Notes: generated by a model from the letters alone, not told the origin. Counted from the first letter of the stretch, positions 17,646-26,855 are shown. The stretch: DNA of 64,000 bases from Roseibacillus sp. (GCA_028821775.1 JAPKFB010000004.1:62001-126000), one strand, 5' to 3'. Numbers and translations are program-made.

Positions 17646-18503
17646 TCAGGCTTCCTTGACCGCGACCTGACGTTGCGTGCCAAGACCGTCGACTCCAAGT
17701 TCGAACACGTCGCCGGGCTGCACAAAGACGGGCGGCTTGAACCCAAGCCCGACCCCGGCGGGGGTGCCGGTGGAAATCACATCGCCTGGAAGGAGGGACA
17801 TGAAGCGGCTGACGTAGGAGACGAGGTGGGGAATATTGAAGATCAAGTCGTTGGTGTTGCTGTCCTGCATCATCTCCCCGTTGCGTTTCAACCAGAGGTG
17901 CAGATTACCTGGATCTGCGATTTCATCCGTGGTTGCGAGGTAGGGGCCAAAGGGGGCATAGGTGTCCGCCGACTTCCCCTTCACCCATTGGCCAGTGCCT
18001 TCAAGCTGCCAAGCCCGCTCGGAGTAATCATTGTGCACGGCAAAACCGGCAATGTAATCCATGGCGTCCTCCTCCGCGACATACTTGGCGTGTTTGCCGA
18101 TCACGAGGGCGAGTTCGACTTCCCAATCCGTTTTCTCGGATTCGCGCGGGATCAAGAGGTCGTCGTTGGGGCCGCTCCAGGCCGAGGTGGCCTTGGAAAA
18201 CAGAACGGGCTCGGCTGGAGGATCGACTCCGCCTTCTGCTGCGTGAGCCGCATAGTTGAGACCGATGCAGAGTAGTTTGGATGGGCGTGCCACGGCTGGA
18301 GCCAAGGTGACCTCGCTGGCTTGCATCGTTGGTGCAGATTCGCGGTTTTGATCGAGCCAGTCTGCCAGTCGGGCCAGACCGTCGTTGTCGAAGAAGGCTT
18401 CATTCCAATCTTCCCCGAAGGACGAAGCGTTGAGAATGGTGTTGTCATCGAGAAAGAGCCCGGGAGTGGGCGTGCCGTCGGTCTGGAAGCGGGTAAGTTT
18501 CAT
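17646..18503 (-). CDS. Fumarylacetoacetate hydrolase family protein, likely 2,4-diketo-3-deoxy-L-fuconate hydrolase
   Basis: A 285-residue FAH-fold protein. It shows KLLCIGLNYAAHAAEGGVDP, the metal-binding block EVELALVIGKHAKYVAEEDA with the acidic ligand, GFAVHNDYSERAWQ, and LLPGDVISTGTPAGVGLG near the end, all typical. In the L-fucose pathway of Xanthomonas and Burkholderia, such a hydrolase cleaves 2,4-diketo-3-deoxy-L-fuconate to pyruvate and L-lactate. Position between the dehydratase (29 bp) and the second SDR (27 bp) supports that role. Other acylpyruvate hydrolase activities are possible on motif evidence alone. Confidence 0.87.
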   Translation of the reverse strand: MKLTRFQTDGTPTPGLFLDDNTILNASSFGEDWNEAFFDNDGLARLADWLDQNRESAPTMQASEVTLAPAVARPSKLLCIGLNYAAHAAEGGVDPPAEPVLFSKATSAWSGPNDDLLIPRESEKTDWEVELALVIGKHAKYVAEEDAMDYIAGFAVHNDYSERAWQLEGTGQWVKGKSADTYAPFGPYLATTDEIADPGNLHLWLKRNGEMMQDSNTNDLIFNIPHLVSYVSRFMSLLPGDVISTGTPAGVGLGFKPPVFVQPGDVFELGVDGLGTQRQVAVKEA

Positions 18504-18530
18504 GGGATCGTGGAAATGGGTGGAGTGGGA

Positions 18531-19280
18531 TTAGCGAAGATTGGTCACGCCGCCATCGATTTCGAAGGCGCTTCCGGTGATAAAGGCGGCTTGTTTGGAA
18601 CTGAGATAGGTTACCATGCCAGCAATCTCTTCCGGCGTGCCCATGCGGCCGATCGGTTGCCACTCGCTCAGCGCTTTGAACATCTGGGGGCGCTCTTCCT
18701 CGGAATAGTTTTTTTCCAGGTAGCCATCGACGAAGGGAGTGTGCACACGGGCCGGGCAAACGCAGTTGCAGCGGATGCCCTGGTCGATGTAGTCGCGTGC
18801 GATCGACATCGTCATGCTGAGAACGGCGCCTTTTGACATCGAGTAGGCAAAGCGATCCTGCAGTCCCAGATAGGAAGCCACCGAGGCCAGGTTGATGACG
18901 GATCCACCGCCTCCCTTGACCATGATCGGGATCGCGAAGTGGAGGCAGTGATACATCCCCTTCACATTCACCGAGTAGATGTGATCAAGCTCCTCAGGGG
19001 TGCAGGATTCCACATTGCCCACCGCCGCAATGCCCGCGTTGTTGACGAGGATATCGATGCTTTCGATCTGAGAAAAGGCTGCCTCTGTGGATTCCGTGTT
19101 TGAGATATCGCAACTGACCACGCGGGCAGTTCCGCCTGCCTCCCCAATTGCAGCGGCGGTTTCCTCTCCTGCAGCCTCATCGATCTCAATAATAACCACC
19201 TCGTGATCATGGGTTGCGAGTTCGATCGCGATGGCGCGGCCGATGCCCGATCCGGCTCCGGTGATAACTGCGGTGCTCAC
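18531..19280 (-). CDS. SDR oxidoreductase, likely 2-keto-3-deoxy-L-fuconate dehydrogenase
   Basis: A 249-residue short-chain dehydrogenase from a GTG at 19280 (MSTAVITGAGSGIGRAIAIE); the open frame extends much further upstream without recognisable sequence. Motifs: TGAGSGIGRA, DILVNNAGIAAVG, catalytic INLASVASYLG, YSMSKGAVL (YxxxK) and the CPARVHTPFVDGYL segment found in 2-keto-3-deoxy-L-fuconate 4-dehydrogenases. The expected reaction is NAD+-dependent oxidation to 2,4-diketo-3-deoxy-L-fuconate, the substrate of the FAH-family enzyme encoded next. It is the first gene of the operon; 127 bp separates it from the divergent PVC dehydrogenase gene. Confidence 0.87.
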   Translation of the reverse strand: MSTAVITGAGSGIGRAIAIELATHDHEVVIIEIDEAAGEETAAAIGEAGGTARVVSCDISNTESTEAAFSQIESIDILVNNAGIAAVGNVESCTPEELDHIYSVNVKGMYHCLHFAIPIMVKGGGGSVINLASVASYLGLQDRFAYSMSKGAVLSMTMSIARDYIDQGIRCNCVCPARVHTPFVDGYLEKNYSEEERPQMFKALSEWQPIGRMGTPEEIAGMVTYLSSKQAAFITGSAFEIDGGVTNLR

Positions 19281-19407
19281 GGCGTGAGACAATCCTGAAA
19301 CAGCCTCGAGGCCAAGGGATTTGGTTGCGGAAAGCAACCTTTGGGCATGCAGGGGCACCCCTTTTGGGGATCGACCTCCAGGATTCGGTGGCGTTACGCT
19401 TGCGGGC

Positions 19408-22400
19408 ATGAACACGTGGAGGTCGATTCGACTCTTGGGGCTGGTCATGATAGCAACCCCATTGGGAGCTGAAATCCCGAAACCCGACGACGCGCCGCAA
19501 CCGAAGGCTCCGGCCGAGAGCAAGAAGTGCTTCAAGCTGCCCGAGGGATTTCGCATCGACCTGATTGCCAGTGAGCCGTTGATCCGGGATCCGAGTTGCC
19601 TTGCCTGGGATGAAAGAGGGCGGCTCTTTGTCACGGAGATCCATGGCTACAATCTCGAGGGACATCTCGATGTCAGTGAGTTGAACAAAACCGGGGAACT
19701 GGACCTTTCCATTCGGCGGGTCCGGGTTGATGAGGCCATGAAGGCGGAGGCGCGCAAGGGGCAGAGGGGGTCACTCAAGTTGTTGCGTGACAGGAATGGC
19801 GATGGCCGGATGGACGAGGTGATCGTGTGGGCGGATGATCTGCCCGCCGCCTATGGCGTGGTGCCGGCTCGAGGCGGGCTCATCGTGATGGCGGAACCGC
19901 ACATCTTCTTTTTCGCAGATACCAACGGCGACGACAAACCGGATGTGCGCGAGCGCATCTTCACGGGGTTCGATCGGGGAGAAATGGAGCGCTCTATCAA
20001 CAATCCAGTCTGGGGGCCGGACAATTGGATTTACGCAGGGCGCGGTTGGGGCGGGGCAACGGTCACGGGACCCAAGCTCAAGGAAACGGTCAAACTTGGG
20101 CGCACCGACTTTCGCTTCAAGCCGGATGGTTCAGCGATCGAACCCGTGAGTGGGGACAATCATACCTTCGGGATGGGTTTCGATGACTTTGGGAATCGCT
20201 TCCTCATCACCACCGGTCAGCCGGTGCGTTACGCTGCCCCGCTGCCCTATCGATATCTGGCCCGCAACCAGCATGTTTCCTCACCGGGCACCACCGTGGG
20301 TGCAAGTCCCTACCACAATACCTTTCCCATCAGTCAACCGCATCCCTGGCGGCGCAAGCGCGGAGCCGACGAGCGGTGGGTGAAGTTCTATGGATCCGGG
20401 GAAGCGAAACCGAATGGCAACTTCACGTCCGCCTGTGGTCAGCAGATTTACCGAGCCGACCTCTTTCCCAAGAAGTTTCATGGCAATCACTTCGCGTGCG
20501 AACCCCAGCAAAGCATGGTGCACCGGAGCATTCTGGAACGCGACGGCGCGGGTCTGAAAGCGAGGCGTCCGGAAGAACATGCAAACTCCGAGTTTCTTTC
20601 CTCCTCGGACGGATGGTTCCGGCCAAACAACCTGCGAGTTGGTCCCGATGGCGCACTTTACATTGTGGATATGTATCGCGAGATCATCGAAGACTACTCC
20701 GCCATTCCACGCTATCTGCAGCAGCAGTACGGATTGTTGAATGGTGATGATCGGGGTCGGATTTGGCGGGTGGCGCCCAAGGCGAGTGCCCCGGGACCAC
20801 TCGAGATGGGGGATGACATGACCGACCCGAAGTACTTCAGCCATCCCAATGCCTGGTGGCGGGAGACCGCGCAACGGCTCTCGGTGGAAACGCCGCCCGG
20901 GGTGCTGGCAGATGGGCCCCTGCTTGAGATCGTGAGGGATCTCAAGACGCCGTTTCAGGCTCGCATCCACGCGATGTACACTTCTGATGGGCGGGGTGAA
21001 TTGAGAGCGGGCGATGCCACCGTCGCCTTGAAGGATCCCCATCCAGCGGTGCGTCTTCATGCCTTGCGCCTCAATGAGCGCTGGTTAGATCAATCACCTC
21101 CCACCTTGCAGGCTGCTCTCGACCTGGCGGCCAGGGAGACCGATCCGAGCGTCCTCCTGCAACTTGCCCTCTCCCTCGGCGAGAGCAAGTCGCCGGATGC
21201 CATCAAGGCACTGGCGCACCTCGCCGCGACGAAGCACGACGTGCGCTGGATGGAGAATGCCGTGCTCAGTTCGATCTCCCAGAGCGCCGGCCGATTCCTT
21301 GCCCTCTTGTTGCAGGAGGATCCCAATGCTCCGACGGGATTGATCGAGCGAGCTACCGAAACGGCGGTGCGTTCAGGCGACCAGAAGGCGGTAGGTGAAG
21401 TGATGGCCGCTCTGGCATCTCATCCGGATGAGAGCTTGCGACTCCGTCTCCTGGCCCTCGCGGCCAGACATGGGTTGGACAAATCGCCTTCGCTTCAGGC
21501 GGCCGCGGATGCTGCCTTGCAAGCGGTCTTGGTTGGTGAGCAGTCCGTTGCCAGGAGGCTCGCAGCGTTGCGACTTGCGCCCTATGCCTCTCCCGATCGC
21601 CTCCAGGCCGCGATCGCGGTGGTGATGGATCCTCTTAACGATCCCGAGTTTCAGCAGCAGGCGATCCAGGAGGTGACCCTGGCTGCGAGCGAGCCGGTGA
21701 CGGAGGTCTTGATTGCAGGCATTCCGAGAATGACTCCCCGCGCGGTGTCCCTTGTGACAAATGCACTTCTTGCCAACGATGCGACGACTCGCCAGCTCCT
21801 GGATGCGAGGAAGTTGACTGCCGGTTCTTATTCTTCGTTGCAGAGATTCCGTCTTCTCAATCATGGAGATCCGGTCATCAGGAAGATGGCGGCGGAGTTG
21901 TTCTCGGCACCGGTGGCCGGAAGCAAGGATCGAAGATACGCCAAGCATTTTGCAGCGCTGGCGGGCAAGGCTGATCCCAAGCGGGGAGGGGAACTATTTG
22001 CAGCGCACTGTGCAATTTGTCATTCTTTCGGAGGGAGTGGGCAGGCGGTGGGGCCGGCCTTGGATGGCGAAGCGGGTCGGCCCGCCGAGTCGTTGCTGGG
22101 TGACATTCTCAATCCGAGTCAGAATCTCACCGCTGGATATGCGACCTTCCTGGTGAAGACGAAAGACGGAGGATCTCACGCGGGGGTGCTCACCGGGGAG
22201 TCTGCCACCAGCTTGACCCTCACCGCTGCAGGTGGGGTGAAGTCCGTGGTCTTGCGGAGAGATCTCGCCTCGATTGAAAAACTCGATTTTTCGCTCATGC
22301 CGTTGATTTTTGTGGATGTGCTCAAGCCTCAGGACGGGGCGGACTTGATTGCCTATGTGAAGAGTCGCCCGGCGCCGGAGTCGGTCGTGCTCTTTGATGA

Positions 22401-22866
22401 GGATCCAGGGTTTCCTGGGTTGCTGGCGGCCGGAAGAGGGAGCGCGAAACTCGACTGGCGGGACGGAGTGAGCGGGAACGCGAGCCTGACCGTGAGTGGA
22501 TTTCAAAGACACTCACGCCAGCTTCCGGGATGGAACTTTGCCATTCGAGAGGATCCCGAGGGGGGAGAATTTCGTTACCTGCGCATCGCGATGAAAACGC
22601 GCAAGTCCAAGGGCATGATGTTGGAGTTGGCGGCAGACCAGGGCTTTCCCCCCGAGAACAAGGCGATCCGAACCTACTACGCAGGAGAGAATCTCACCGG
22701 GTGGAAATCCAATCGTCTCGCCGAGAAGGTCCCCACGGAGTGGCAGTCCTTTACCATCGATCTCTGGAAAGGGAACGGAGAGTTCAATTTAACAGGGATC
22801 GCCTTCACCGTGATGAATGGGGAGGCCTCCTACGATCGGCTCGAACTGTTTCGGGAGCGGCCTTAG
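19408..22866 (+). CDS. PVC-type membrane-bound dehydrogenase with HEAT repeats and cytochrome c domain
   Basis: A 1152-residue exported protein from the ATG at 19408 (MNTWRSIRLLGLVMIATPLG). The propeller part reads FKLPEGFRIDLIASEPLIRD PSCLAWDERGRLFVTEIHGY, GLIVMAEPHIFFFADTNGDD and YIVDMYREIIEDYSAIP, the conserved PVC dehydrogenase features. Residues about 500-840 are HEAT-like helical repeats. A single CxxCH haem site, CAICH, is at 868-872 with GQAVGPALDG after it, followed by the DILNPSQNL..GYATFLVKTKDG region typical of PVC haem-binding domains. About 150 C-terminal residues form a beta-rich jelly-roll-like domain. It is probably periplasmic sugar oxidation linked to cytochrome c. The gene diverges from the fucose operon. 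Confidence 0.9.
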   Translation: MNTWRSIRLLGLVMIATPLGAEIPKPDDAPQPKAPAESKKCFKLPEGFRIDLIASEPLIRDPSCLAWDERGRLFVTEIHGYNLEGHLDVSELNKTGELDLSIRRVRVDEAMKAEARKGQRGSLKLLRDRNGDGRMDEVIVWADDLPAAYGVVPARGGLIVMAEPHIFFFADTNGDDKPDVRERIFTGFDRGEMERSINNPVWGPDNWIYAGRGWGGATVTGPKLKETVKLGRTDFRFKPDGSAIEPVSGDNHTFGMGFDDFGNRFLITTGQPVRYAAPLPYRYLARNQHVSSPGTTVGASPYHNTFPISQPHPWRRKRGADERWVKFYGSGEAKPNGNFTSACGQQIYRADLFPKKFHGNHFACEPQQSMVHRSILERDGAGLKARRPEEHANSEFLSSSDGWFRPNNLRVGPDGALYIVDMYREIIEDYSAIPRYLQQQYGLLNGDDRGRIWRVAPKASAPGPLEMGDDMTDPKYFSHPNAWWRETAQRLSVETPPGVLADGPLLEIVRDLKTPFQARIHAMYTSDGRGELRAGDATVALKDPHPAVRLHALRLNERWLDQSPPTLQAALDLAARETDPSVLLQLALSLGESKSPDAIKALAHLAATKHDVRWMENAVLSSISQSAGRFLALLLQEDPNAPTGLIERATETAVRSGDQKAVGEVMAALASHPDESLRLRLLALAARHGLDKSPSLQAAADAALQAVLVGEQSVARRLAALRLAPYASPDRLQAAIAVVMDPLNDPEFQQQAIQEVTLAASEPVTEVLIAGIPRMTPRAVSLVTNALLANDATTRQLLDARKLTAGSYSSLQRFRLLNHGDPVIRKMAAELFSAPVAGSKDRRYAKHFAALAGKADPKRGGELFAAHCAICHSFGGSGQAVGPALDGEAGRPAESLLGDILNPSQNLTAGYATFLVKTKDGGSHAGVLTGESATSLTLTAAGGVKSVVLRRDLASIEKLDFSLMPLIFVDVLKPQDGADLIAYVKSRPAPESVVLFDEDPGFPGLLAAGRGSAKLDWRDGVSGNASLTVSGFQRHSRQLPGWNFAIREDPEGGEFRYLRIAMKTRKSKGMMLELAADQGFPPENKAIRTYYAGENLTGWKSNRLAEKVPTEWQSFTIDLWKGNGEFNLTGIAFTVMNGEASYDRLELFRERP

Positions 22867-23134
22867 CCTGGGACCAGCGGCGGAAGAACTGCCCCAGAAA
22901 CACGAACTCGAGTTGATCACCTTGGCGTCAATGCACAATCCGATCTGGGAACCGTTTGCCTGTCCCCTGTGATTCGCCTGGAAGCCTCTGGAAAACCCCG
23001 GAGGCTTTCAGACACACCCTAGCAGCACCTAACAGGAATGGCGCAAGGTTGAGGGGTCCCGATCCCGGCAGGGATCACAGCCCGTAGCGCGGGTTTGAGC
23101 AACGCGACACCCCGGGACGACGAGCTCTCCCAAG

Positions 23135-23160
23135 TCCCCGACCCCGGAGGGGTCGCAGCA
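23135..23160 (+). repeat. Palindromic dispersed repeat, inverted copy
   Basis: These 26 nt are the exact reverse complement of 25044-25069. The core is the palindrome CGACCCCGGAGGGGTCG. The surrounding gap (22867-23230, 364 bp) has no gene that I can see; it also holds a related GGGGTCCCGATCCC..GGGATC segment near 23054. Confidence 0.75.
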
Positions 23161-23230
23161 TGTCAGCTGTCCCCGCGCTCCCTCCGGGATCGGTATTTGA
23201 CACGTGGGGATCGGTAGTTTGAATAGCGCC

Positions 23231-24880
23231 ATGAGGCTTCCCCATCTATTTTCCCTGCTCCTTCTCACGGGCACCCTGACTGCGCCCGCGGAGGTGCGAC
23301 TTCCCAATGTCTTCGGCGACCACATGGTGCTTCAGCGTGACAAGGAGGTCGTGGTTTGGGGATGGGCGGAAACCGGGGAGAAGGTGATCGTGAAGTTTGC
23401 GGGGCAGTCGCACGCGACCACCGCGGGCCAGGACGGGAAATGGCGCGTGGAGTTGGATCAGTTGGCAGCGAGCTTTGAGGGGCGCGAGTTGCAAGTGAGC
23501 GCTGGGGAGAAGACGGTGACGATCTCGGATGTCGTGGTTGGCGAGGTTTGGGTTTGCGGGGGACAAAGCAACATGGAGTGGACCTTGCGCGGGAGTCGCG
23601 ATGCGGACATTGAGATTGATTCGGCAGATTTCCCGGGCATTCGCTTCCTGCGCTTGCCCAAGGTCGCGCACCTCGTGCCGCAGGATGACTTCCCGGTCGC
23701 CAATCCAAAGGGGGGGGAGGGATCCTGGCGCCGCGCGATCCCGGAGGAGGTCGAGAGTTGCACCGCGGTAGGCTACTACTTTGCGAAGCGCTTGCATCGC
23801 CGGTTGCGGGTCCCCGTCGGGTTGCTGGACACCTCGTGGGGAGGAACGATGGCACAGCACTGGGTTTCCAAGGAGACCTTGCGCCCCATCGGGACCATGG
23901 AGCCTTACCTCGCCCAGTTTGAGTCCGCCCTCAAGGTGTGGAAGGACGGGGGTGGAGAGGCGGGAGCGAAGAAACGGTTGGCGGAGGACAACGCTGCTTG
24001 GGAGAAGAAGCGCGAGGAAGCCAAGGCCAAGGGCGAGAAGGAGCCGCGGGGTCGGCCCAATCACAACAACTACACCGATCCTGCCACCAAGGGTCAACCC
24101 GGCGGGATGTACAATGGCGTGCTCATGCCCATCGCTTCCTACACCGTGCGCGGGGCGGTGTTCTACCAGGGCGAGAACAACTCCTTCACGGTGGGCTGGA
24201 AGCCCTTTCCGGAAACCTTTCCCGCCGTCATTGCCGACTGGCGCAAGGCCTTCGACAATCCCACCATGCCCATGGCCCTCATCCAGATCGCAGGCTGGAG
24301 CACTCGACGGAGCATGACCTACGACATGAATCACCACACCAACATCGTGCGCGAAGTGCAGCACCTCACCTGGGAGCGAACGCCCCACACCGGACTGATT
24401 GCGACTTACGACACGAACTCGAACGGGAGCATCCATCCGGGTCGCAAGCTCCCGGTCGGGGAGCGCACCGCCCGCTGGGCACTGGCCGAGGTCTACGACG
24501 TAAAACCGCGGGGATCGAGGGACGCCCTCGAGTGGCGCGGGCCGGTCTTTGAGTCGGCCAAAGTGGTCGAGAAGAAGTTCATCATCACCTTCAAAGGGGG
24601 CTCCAATCGGGGACTGCGCCTGGATCAGGATGTCGAGGTCGGGTTCTACCTTGCGGGAGAAGATCGCGAGTTTCACCACGCCCGTGCGCGGGTCCTCAAG
24701 GACAACCAGCTCGAGGTCTGGAGCGAGGAGGTCCCCCAGCCGGTGGCCGTGCGCTACGCCTGGTCCAACCTCCCGATGGGAGGCTTGATGAACGGTCGCG
24801 AACTCCCAGCCTATCCCTTCCGCAGCGACAAGTGGCCGCTCGTGCCCCACCAGTCGACCGGGGAGTATCAGGTGAAGTAG
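23231..24880 (+). CDS. Sialate O-acetylesterase (SGNH-type, secreted)
   Basis: A 549-residue protein from the ATG at 23231 with signal peptide MRLPHLFSLLLLTGTLTAPA followed by EVRLPNVFGDHMVLQRDKEV VVWGWA, the typical opening of this family. The SGNH nucleophile motif is CGGQSNMEWTLRGS. Further conserved blocks are GVLMPIASYTVRGAVFYQGE NN and a C-terminal beta domain (VAVRYAWSNLPMGGLMN). It deacetylates O-acetyl sialic acids or, in environmental Verrucomicrobia, probably other acetylated glycans such as xylans. Insertions of charged helices (EEAKAKGEKEPRGRPNHNN) are common in the family. It lies 364 bp downstream of the PVC dehydrogenase. Confidence 0.9.
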   Translation: MRLPHLFSLLLLTGTLTAPAEVRLPNVFGDHMVLQRDKEVVVWGWAETGEKVIVKFAGQSHATTAGQDGKWRVELDQLAASFEGRELQVSAGEKTVTISDVVVGEVWVCGGQSNMEWTLRGSRDADIEIDSADFPGIRFLRLPKVAHLVPQDDFPVANPKGGEGSWRRAIPEEVESCTAVGYYFAKRLHRRLRVPVGLLDTSWGGTMAQHWVSKETLRPIGTMEPYLAQFESALKVWKDGGGEAGAKKRLAEDNAAWEKKREEAKAKGEKEPRGRPNHNNYTDPATKGQPGGMYNGVLMPIASYTVRGAVFYQGENNSFTVGWKPFPETFPAVIADWRKAFDNPTMPMALIQIAGWSTRRSMTYDMNHHTNIVREVQHLTWERTPHTGLIATYDTNSNGSIHPGRKLPVGERTARWALAEVYDVKPRGSRDALEWRGPVFESAKVVEKKFIITFKGGSNRGLRLDQDVEVGFYLAGEDREFHHARARVLKDNQLEVWSEEVPQPVAVRYAWSNLPMGGLMNGRELPAYPFRSDKWPLVPHQSTGEYQVK

Positions 24881-25032
24881 GGCAGTCTGTTAGAGATCTT
24901 CTGCAGCTTGCGGAGGTCCTTTTTCTGGCGGGGAGGCAAGGTCACGGGGACCTTCGTTTTTATGGGAGGGACCTGGAGGTTTACGATCCAGATTTCATCA
25001 GATGCACTGCCAGTCCGGGGAATGTTCACCAT
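24868..25032 (-). CDS. Possible 54-residue hypothetical protein
   Basis: A short minus-strand frame opposite the end of the esterase gene reads MVNIPRTGSASDEIWIVNLQ and ends in a basic tail (RQKKDLRKLQKISNRLPYFT). Composition looks protein-like, but I recognise no family. It overlaps the esterase 3' end by 13 bp and lies downstream of alr. It may be a chance frame. Confidence 0.25.
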   Translation of the reverse strand: MVNIPRTGSASDEIWIVNLQVPPIKTKVPVTLPPRQKKDLRKLQKISNRLPYFT

Positions 25033-25043
25033 TGCAAGTGGAT

Positions 25044-25100
25044 TGCTGCGACCCCTCCGGGGTCGGGGAGTAATCTTGTCCCTGCGCCATTCGTCCTAGC
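25044..25100 (+). repeat. Palindromic dispersed repeat at the alr 3' end
   Basis: 25044-25069 is identical (inverted) to 23135-23160, and 25048-25100 matches 9662-9714 at 41 of 53 positions. The core CGACCCCTCCGGGGTCG is self-complementary. The repeat runs into the alr stop codon at 25096-25098. Confidence 0.7.
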
Positions 25101-26241
25101 CCAGGTAGATCCTCTGTACTCTGGGGGTGATGCTGGTAAATACATCCCAGGCAATCGTGCCGGCGTTCTCGGCGACTTCGTGGACGGGAATGTTCTGGCC
25201 GAAGAGTTCGACTTCATCCCCGGATTCGCATCCGGGGTGGTCCGTCACATCGGCCATGACTTGGTCCATGGTCACGCGGCCGATGAGGGGGGCTCGGTGT
25301 CCCCGGATGAAGACCTCGGGGGAGTGGTCGGAGAGCGCCCGGGGATAGCCATCGCCGTAGCCAATCCCAATCGTGGCGACCCGGGTGGGGCGCTCTGTGA
25401 CGAAGGCGCGACCGTAGGAAATCCCATGCCCGGCAGGGAGATCGCGAATGGCCAAGACGCGGGACTTGAGGGTCATCACGGTGCGGAGCTTTTCCTGGTG
25501 GCCCTCGATCGGGGAGACTCCGTAAAGGAGGAGGCCGGGGCGGACGAGATTGGTGGTGCGGGAGGTGTAGCCGAGAAGTCCGGCCGAATTGGCGAGGTGG
25601 ACGAACTCAAGTTGCTGGCGCTGGGGAAGGGACTCCACGAGGGAATCGAAGGCTTCAAATTGCGCCCGCGTAAACTCGGGATCCTCGTCGGCGGAAGGGA
25701 GGTGGGAGCCCAGGCCGGTGATCTGGATCTCGGGCAAGGACTGGATCTCGTCGAAGGCGGTGGCAGCATTGCTTGGCAAAAAGCCTCCGCGCCCCATCCC
25801 GGTGTCGACGGTGAGATGGGCCTTGAGAACTTGGCCGGCCTGCTGCGCGAGACTGGCAAAGTGTCGGGCTTCTTCCAGGGTATTAAGGCAGGGCACCCAG
25901 CCCTGAGCGATCACCTCTTCGCGTTCTTCTGGAAAGGTGGCTCCCAGGAGGTAGATTGGGATGGTGATTCCGGCGCTGGTGAGGCGACGAGCTTCGCCCA
26001 CATTGGCCACTCCGAAAAAGGCGATTTCCTCGCCTGCTAGGCACTGAGCGAGAGGCTCCAATCCGTGGCCATAGGCGCCGGCCTTCACCACGGCCATCAC
26101 GCGTTGGCCACTGACCTCGCGTGCCACGGCAAGATTGTGACGCAGAGCAGCGAGATCGATCTCGGCCCAGGCTCGGGGTGGGCTGGGGAGAGCGTTGCTC
26201 ACGGGGGTGAGGCTGGACCAGGATGCGGGGACGGGGGACAT
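25096..26241 (-). CDS. alr: Alanine racemase
   Basis: A 381-residue PLP enzyme from the ATG at 26241 (MSPVPASWSSLTPVSNALPS). The PLP lysine is in VMAVVKAGAYGHGLEPLA (family consensus VKANAYGHG), the second catalytic tyrosine in GHGISYGRAF, and other conserved segments are GMGRGGF, RPGLLLYGVSP and GRVTMDQVMADVTDHP. It interconverts L- and D-alanine for peptidoglycan. The frame is open to 26355, but the added residues do not align with the family. The asparagine usually after the Lys-Ala is glycine here. It is the last gene of the minus-strand block starting at 30123. Confidence 0.95.
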   Translation of the reverse strand: MSPVPASWSSLTPVSNALPSPPRAWAEIDLAALRHNLAVAREVSGQRVMAVVKAGAYGHGLEPLAQCLAGEEIAFFGVANVGEARRLTSAGITIPIYLLGATFPEEREEVIAQGWVPCLNTLEEARHFASLAQQAGQVLKAHLTVDTGMGRGGFLPSNAATAFDEIQSLPEIQITGLGSHLPSADEDPEFTRAQFEAFDSLVESLPQRQQLEFVHLANSAGLLGYTSRTTNLVRPGLLLYGVSPIEGHQEKLRTVMTLKSRVLAIRDLPAGHGISYGRAFVTERPTRVATIGIGYGDGYPRALSDHSPEVFIRGHRAPLIGRVTMDQVMADVTDHPGCESGDEVELFGQNIPVHEVAENAGTIAWDVFTSITPRVQRIYLG

Positions 26242-26500
26242 GAATGAGTAGTTTTTGAGCGATCCCCGGTGGCGCAGTTGTGTCTTTTTCATGGAAGCCT
26301 GCGTTCCAGGGGGGAGGGTTGGGAGGCGGAGCTCCGCGAGGTGGTCGAAGGACACGCAGAGTGCGATGATCCGAACAAGGTAGATCTCGAGACGATCTCA
26401 GTGAAGCCCTACAGGAAGGGCCTTGAGATTGAGCGGGGGGCCTTGCTCCGGCTGCCCATTGACGAGCGCGGGGAGCAGGCTTGGTGAGAGTGGACGGATG

Positions 26501-26635
26501 TTACCCGTTCTGCACTGCCCTGGAGGCGTTTTGGAGGTCGCGACCGAGGCCGGAAATCGCATTGCAGGAGTTGAGAAGCAATGTTGCAGCGGCAGCGGCG
26601 GAGAGCAGGAGGATCTTCAAGAGGGAGCGAGACAT
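26501..26635 (-). CDS. Entericidin-like small lipoprotein (copy 1)
   Basis: A 44-residue protein: MSRSLLKILLLSAAAAATLL then LNSCNAISGLGRDLQNASRA VQNG. It has the full entericidin A/B (EcnAB) layout: signal, lipobox (LNSC) and a tiny mature peptide with C-N-x-[IV]-x-G-x-G-[RK]-D. Mature lipoprotein is about 21 residues. In Enterobacteria these are membrane-active peptides or stress-related lipoproteins; the role here is unknown. It lies 11 bp downstream of a paralogue on the same strand. Confidence 0.75.
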   Translation of the reverse strand: MSRSLLKILLLSAAAAATLLLNSCNAISGLGRDLQNASRAVQNG

Positions 26636-26646
26636 GATTCGTTGGG

Positions 26647-26796
26647 TTAGCGGTGGGCCGCGTTGTCGAGGGCGTTGACGGTGTTCTCCAAGTCGCGTCC
26701 GAGACCGGCAACGGTGTTGCAGGACGTGAGTGAAAAGAGGGTGAAGAGACCGCCGAGGAGGAGGGCTCCTTTCAGGATTCGGAGAGCGGAGTTCAT
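26647..26796 (-). CDS. Entericidin-like small lipoprotein (copy 2)
   Basis: A 49-residue protein: MNSALRILKGALLLGGLFTL FSLTSCNTVAGLGRDLENTV NALDNAAHR. Lipobox LTSC is followed by NTVAGLGRDLE, the entericidin consensus (CNTVAGAGKDI). Tandem with copy 1 (11 bp apart), suggesting duplication, although the two share mainly the lipobox-GLGRDL core. It lies 59 bp downstream of the double-UGA HMA-like gene. Confidence 0.78.
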   Translation of the reverse strand: MNSALRILKGALLLGGLFTLFSLTSCNTVAGLGRDLENTVNALDNAAHR

Positions 26797-26855
26797 GTGG
26801 GGTTTAGTTGGCAAATTGCAGGCCGGGGCGGCAAGAACGAAATTGGAGAACCGAT

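Noticed and set aside
26269-26487. 72-residue plus-strand frame upstream of alr
   Set aside because: No family, no start context, and it overlaps the alr leader on the other strand.
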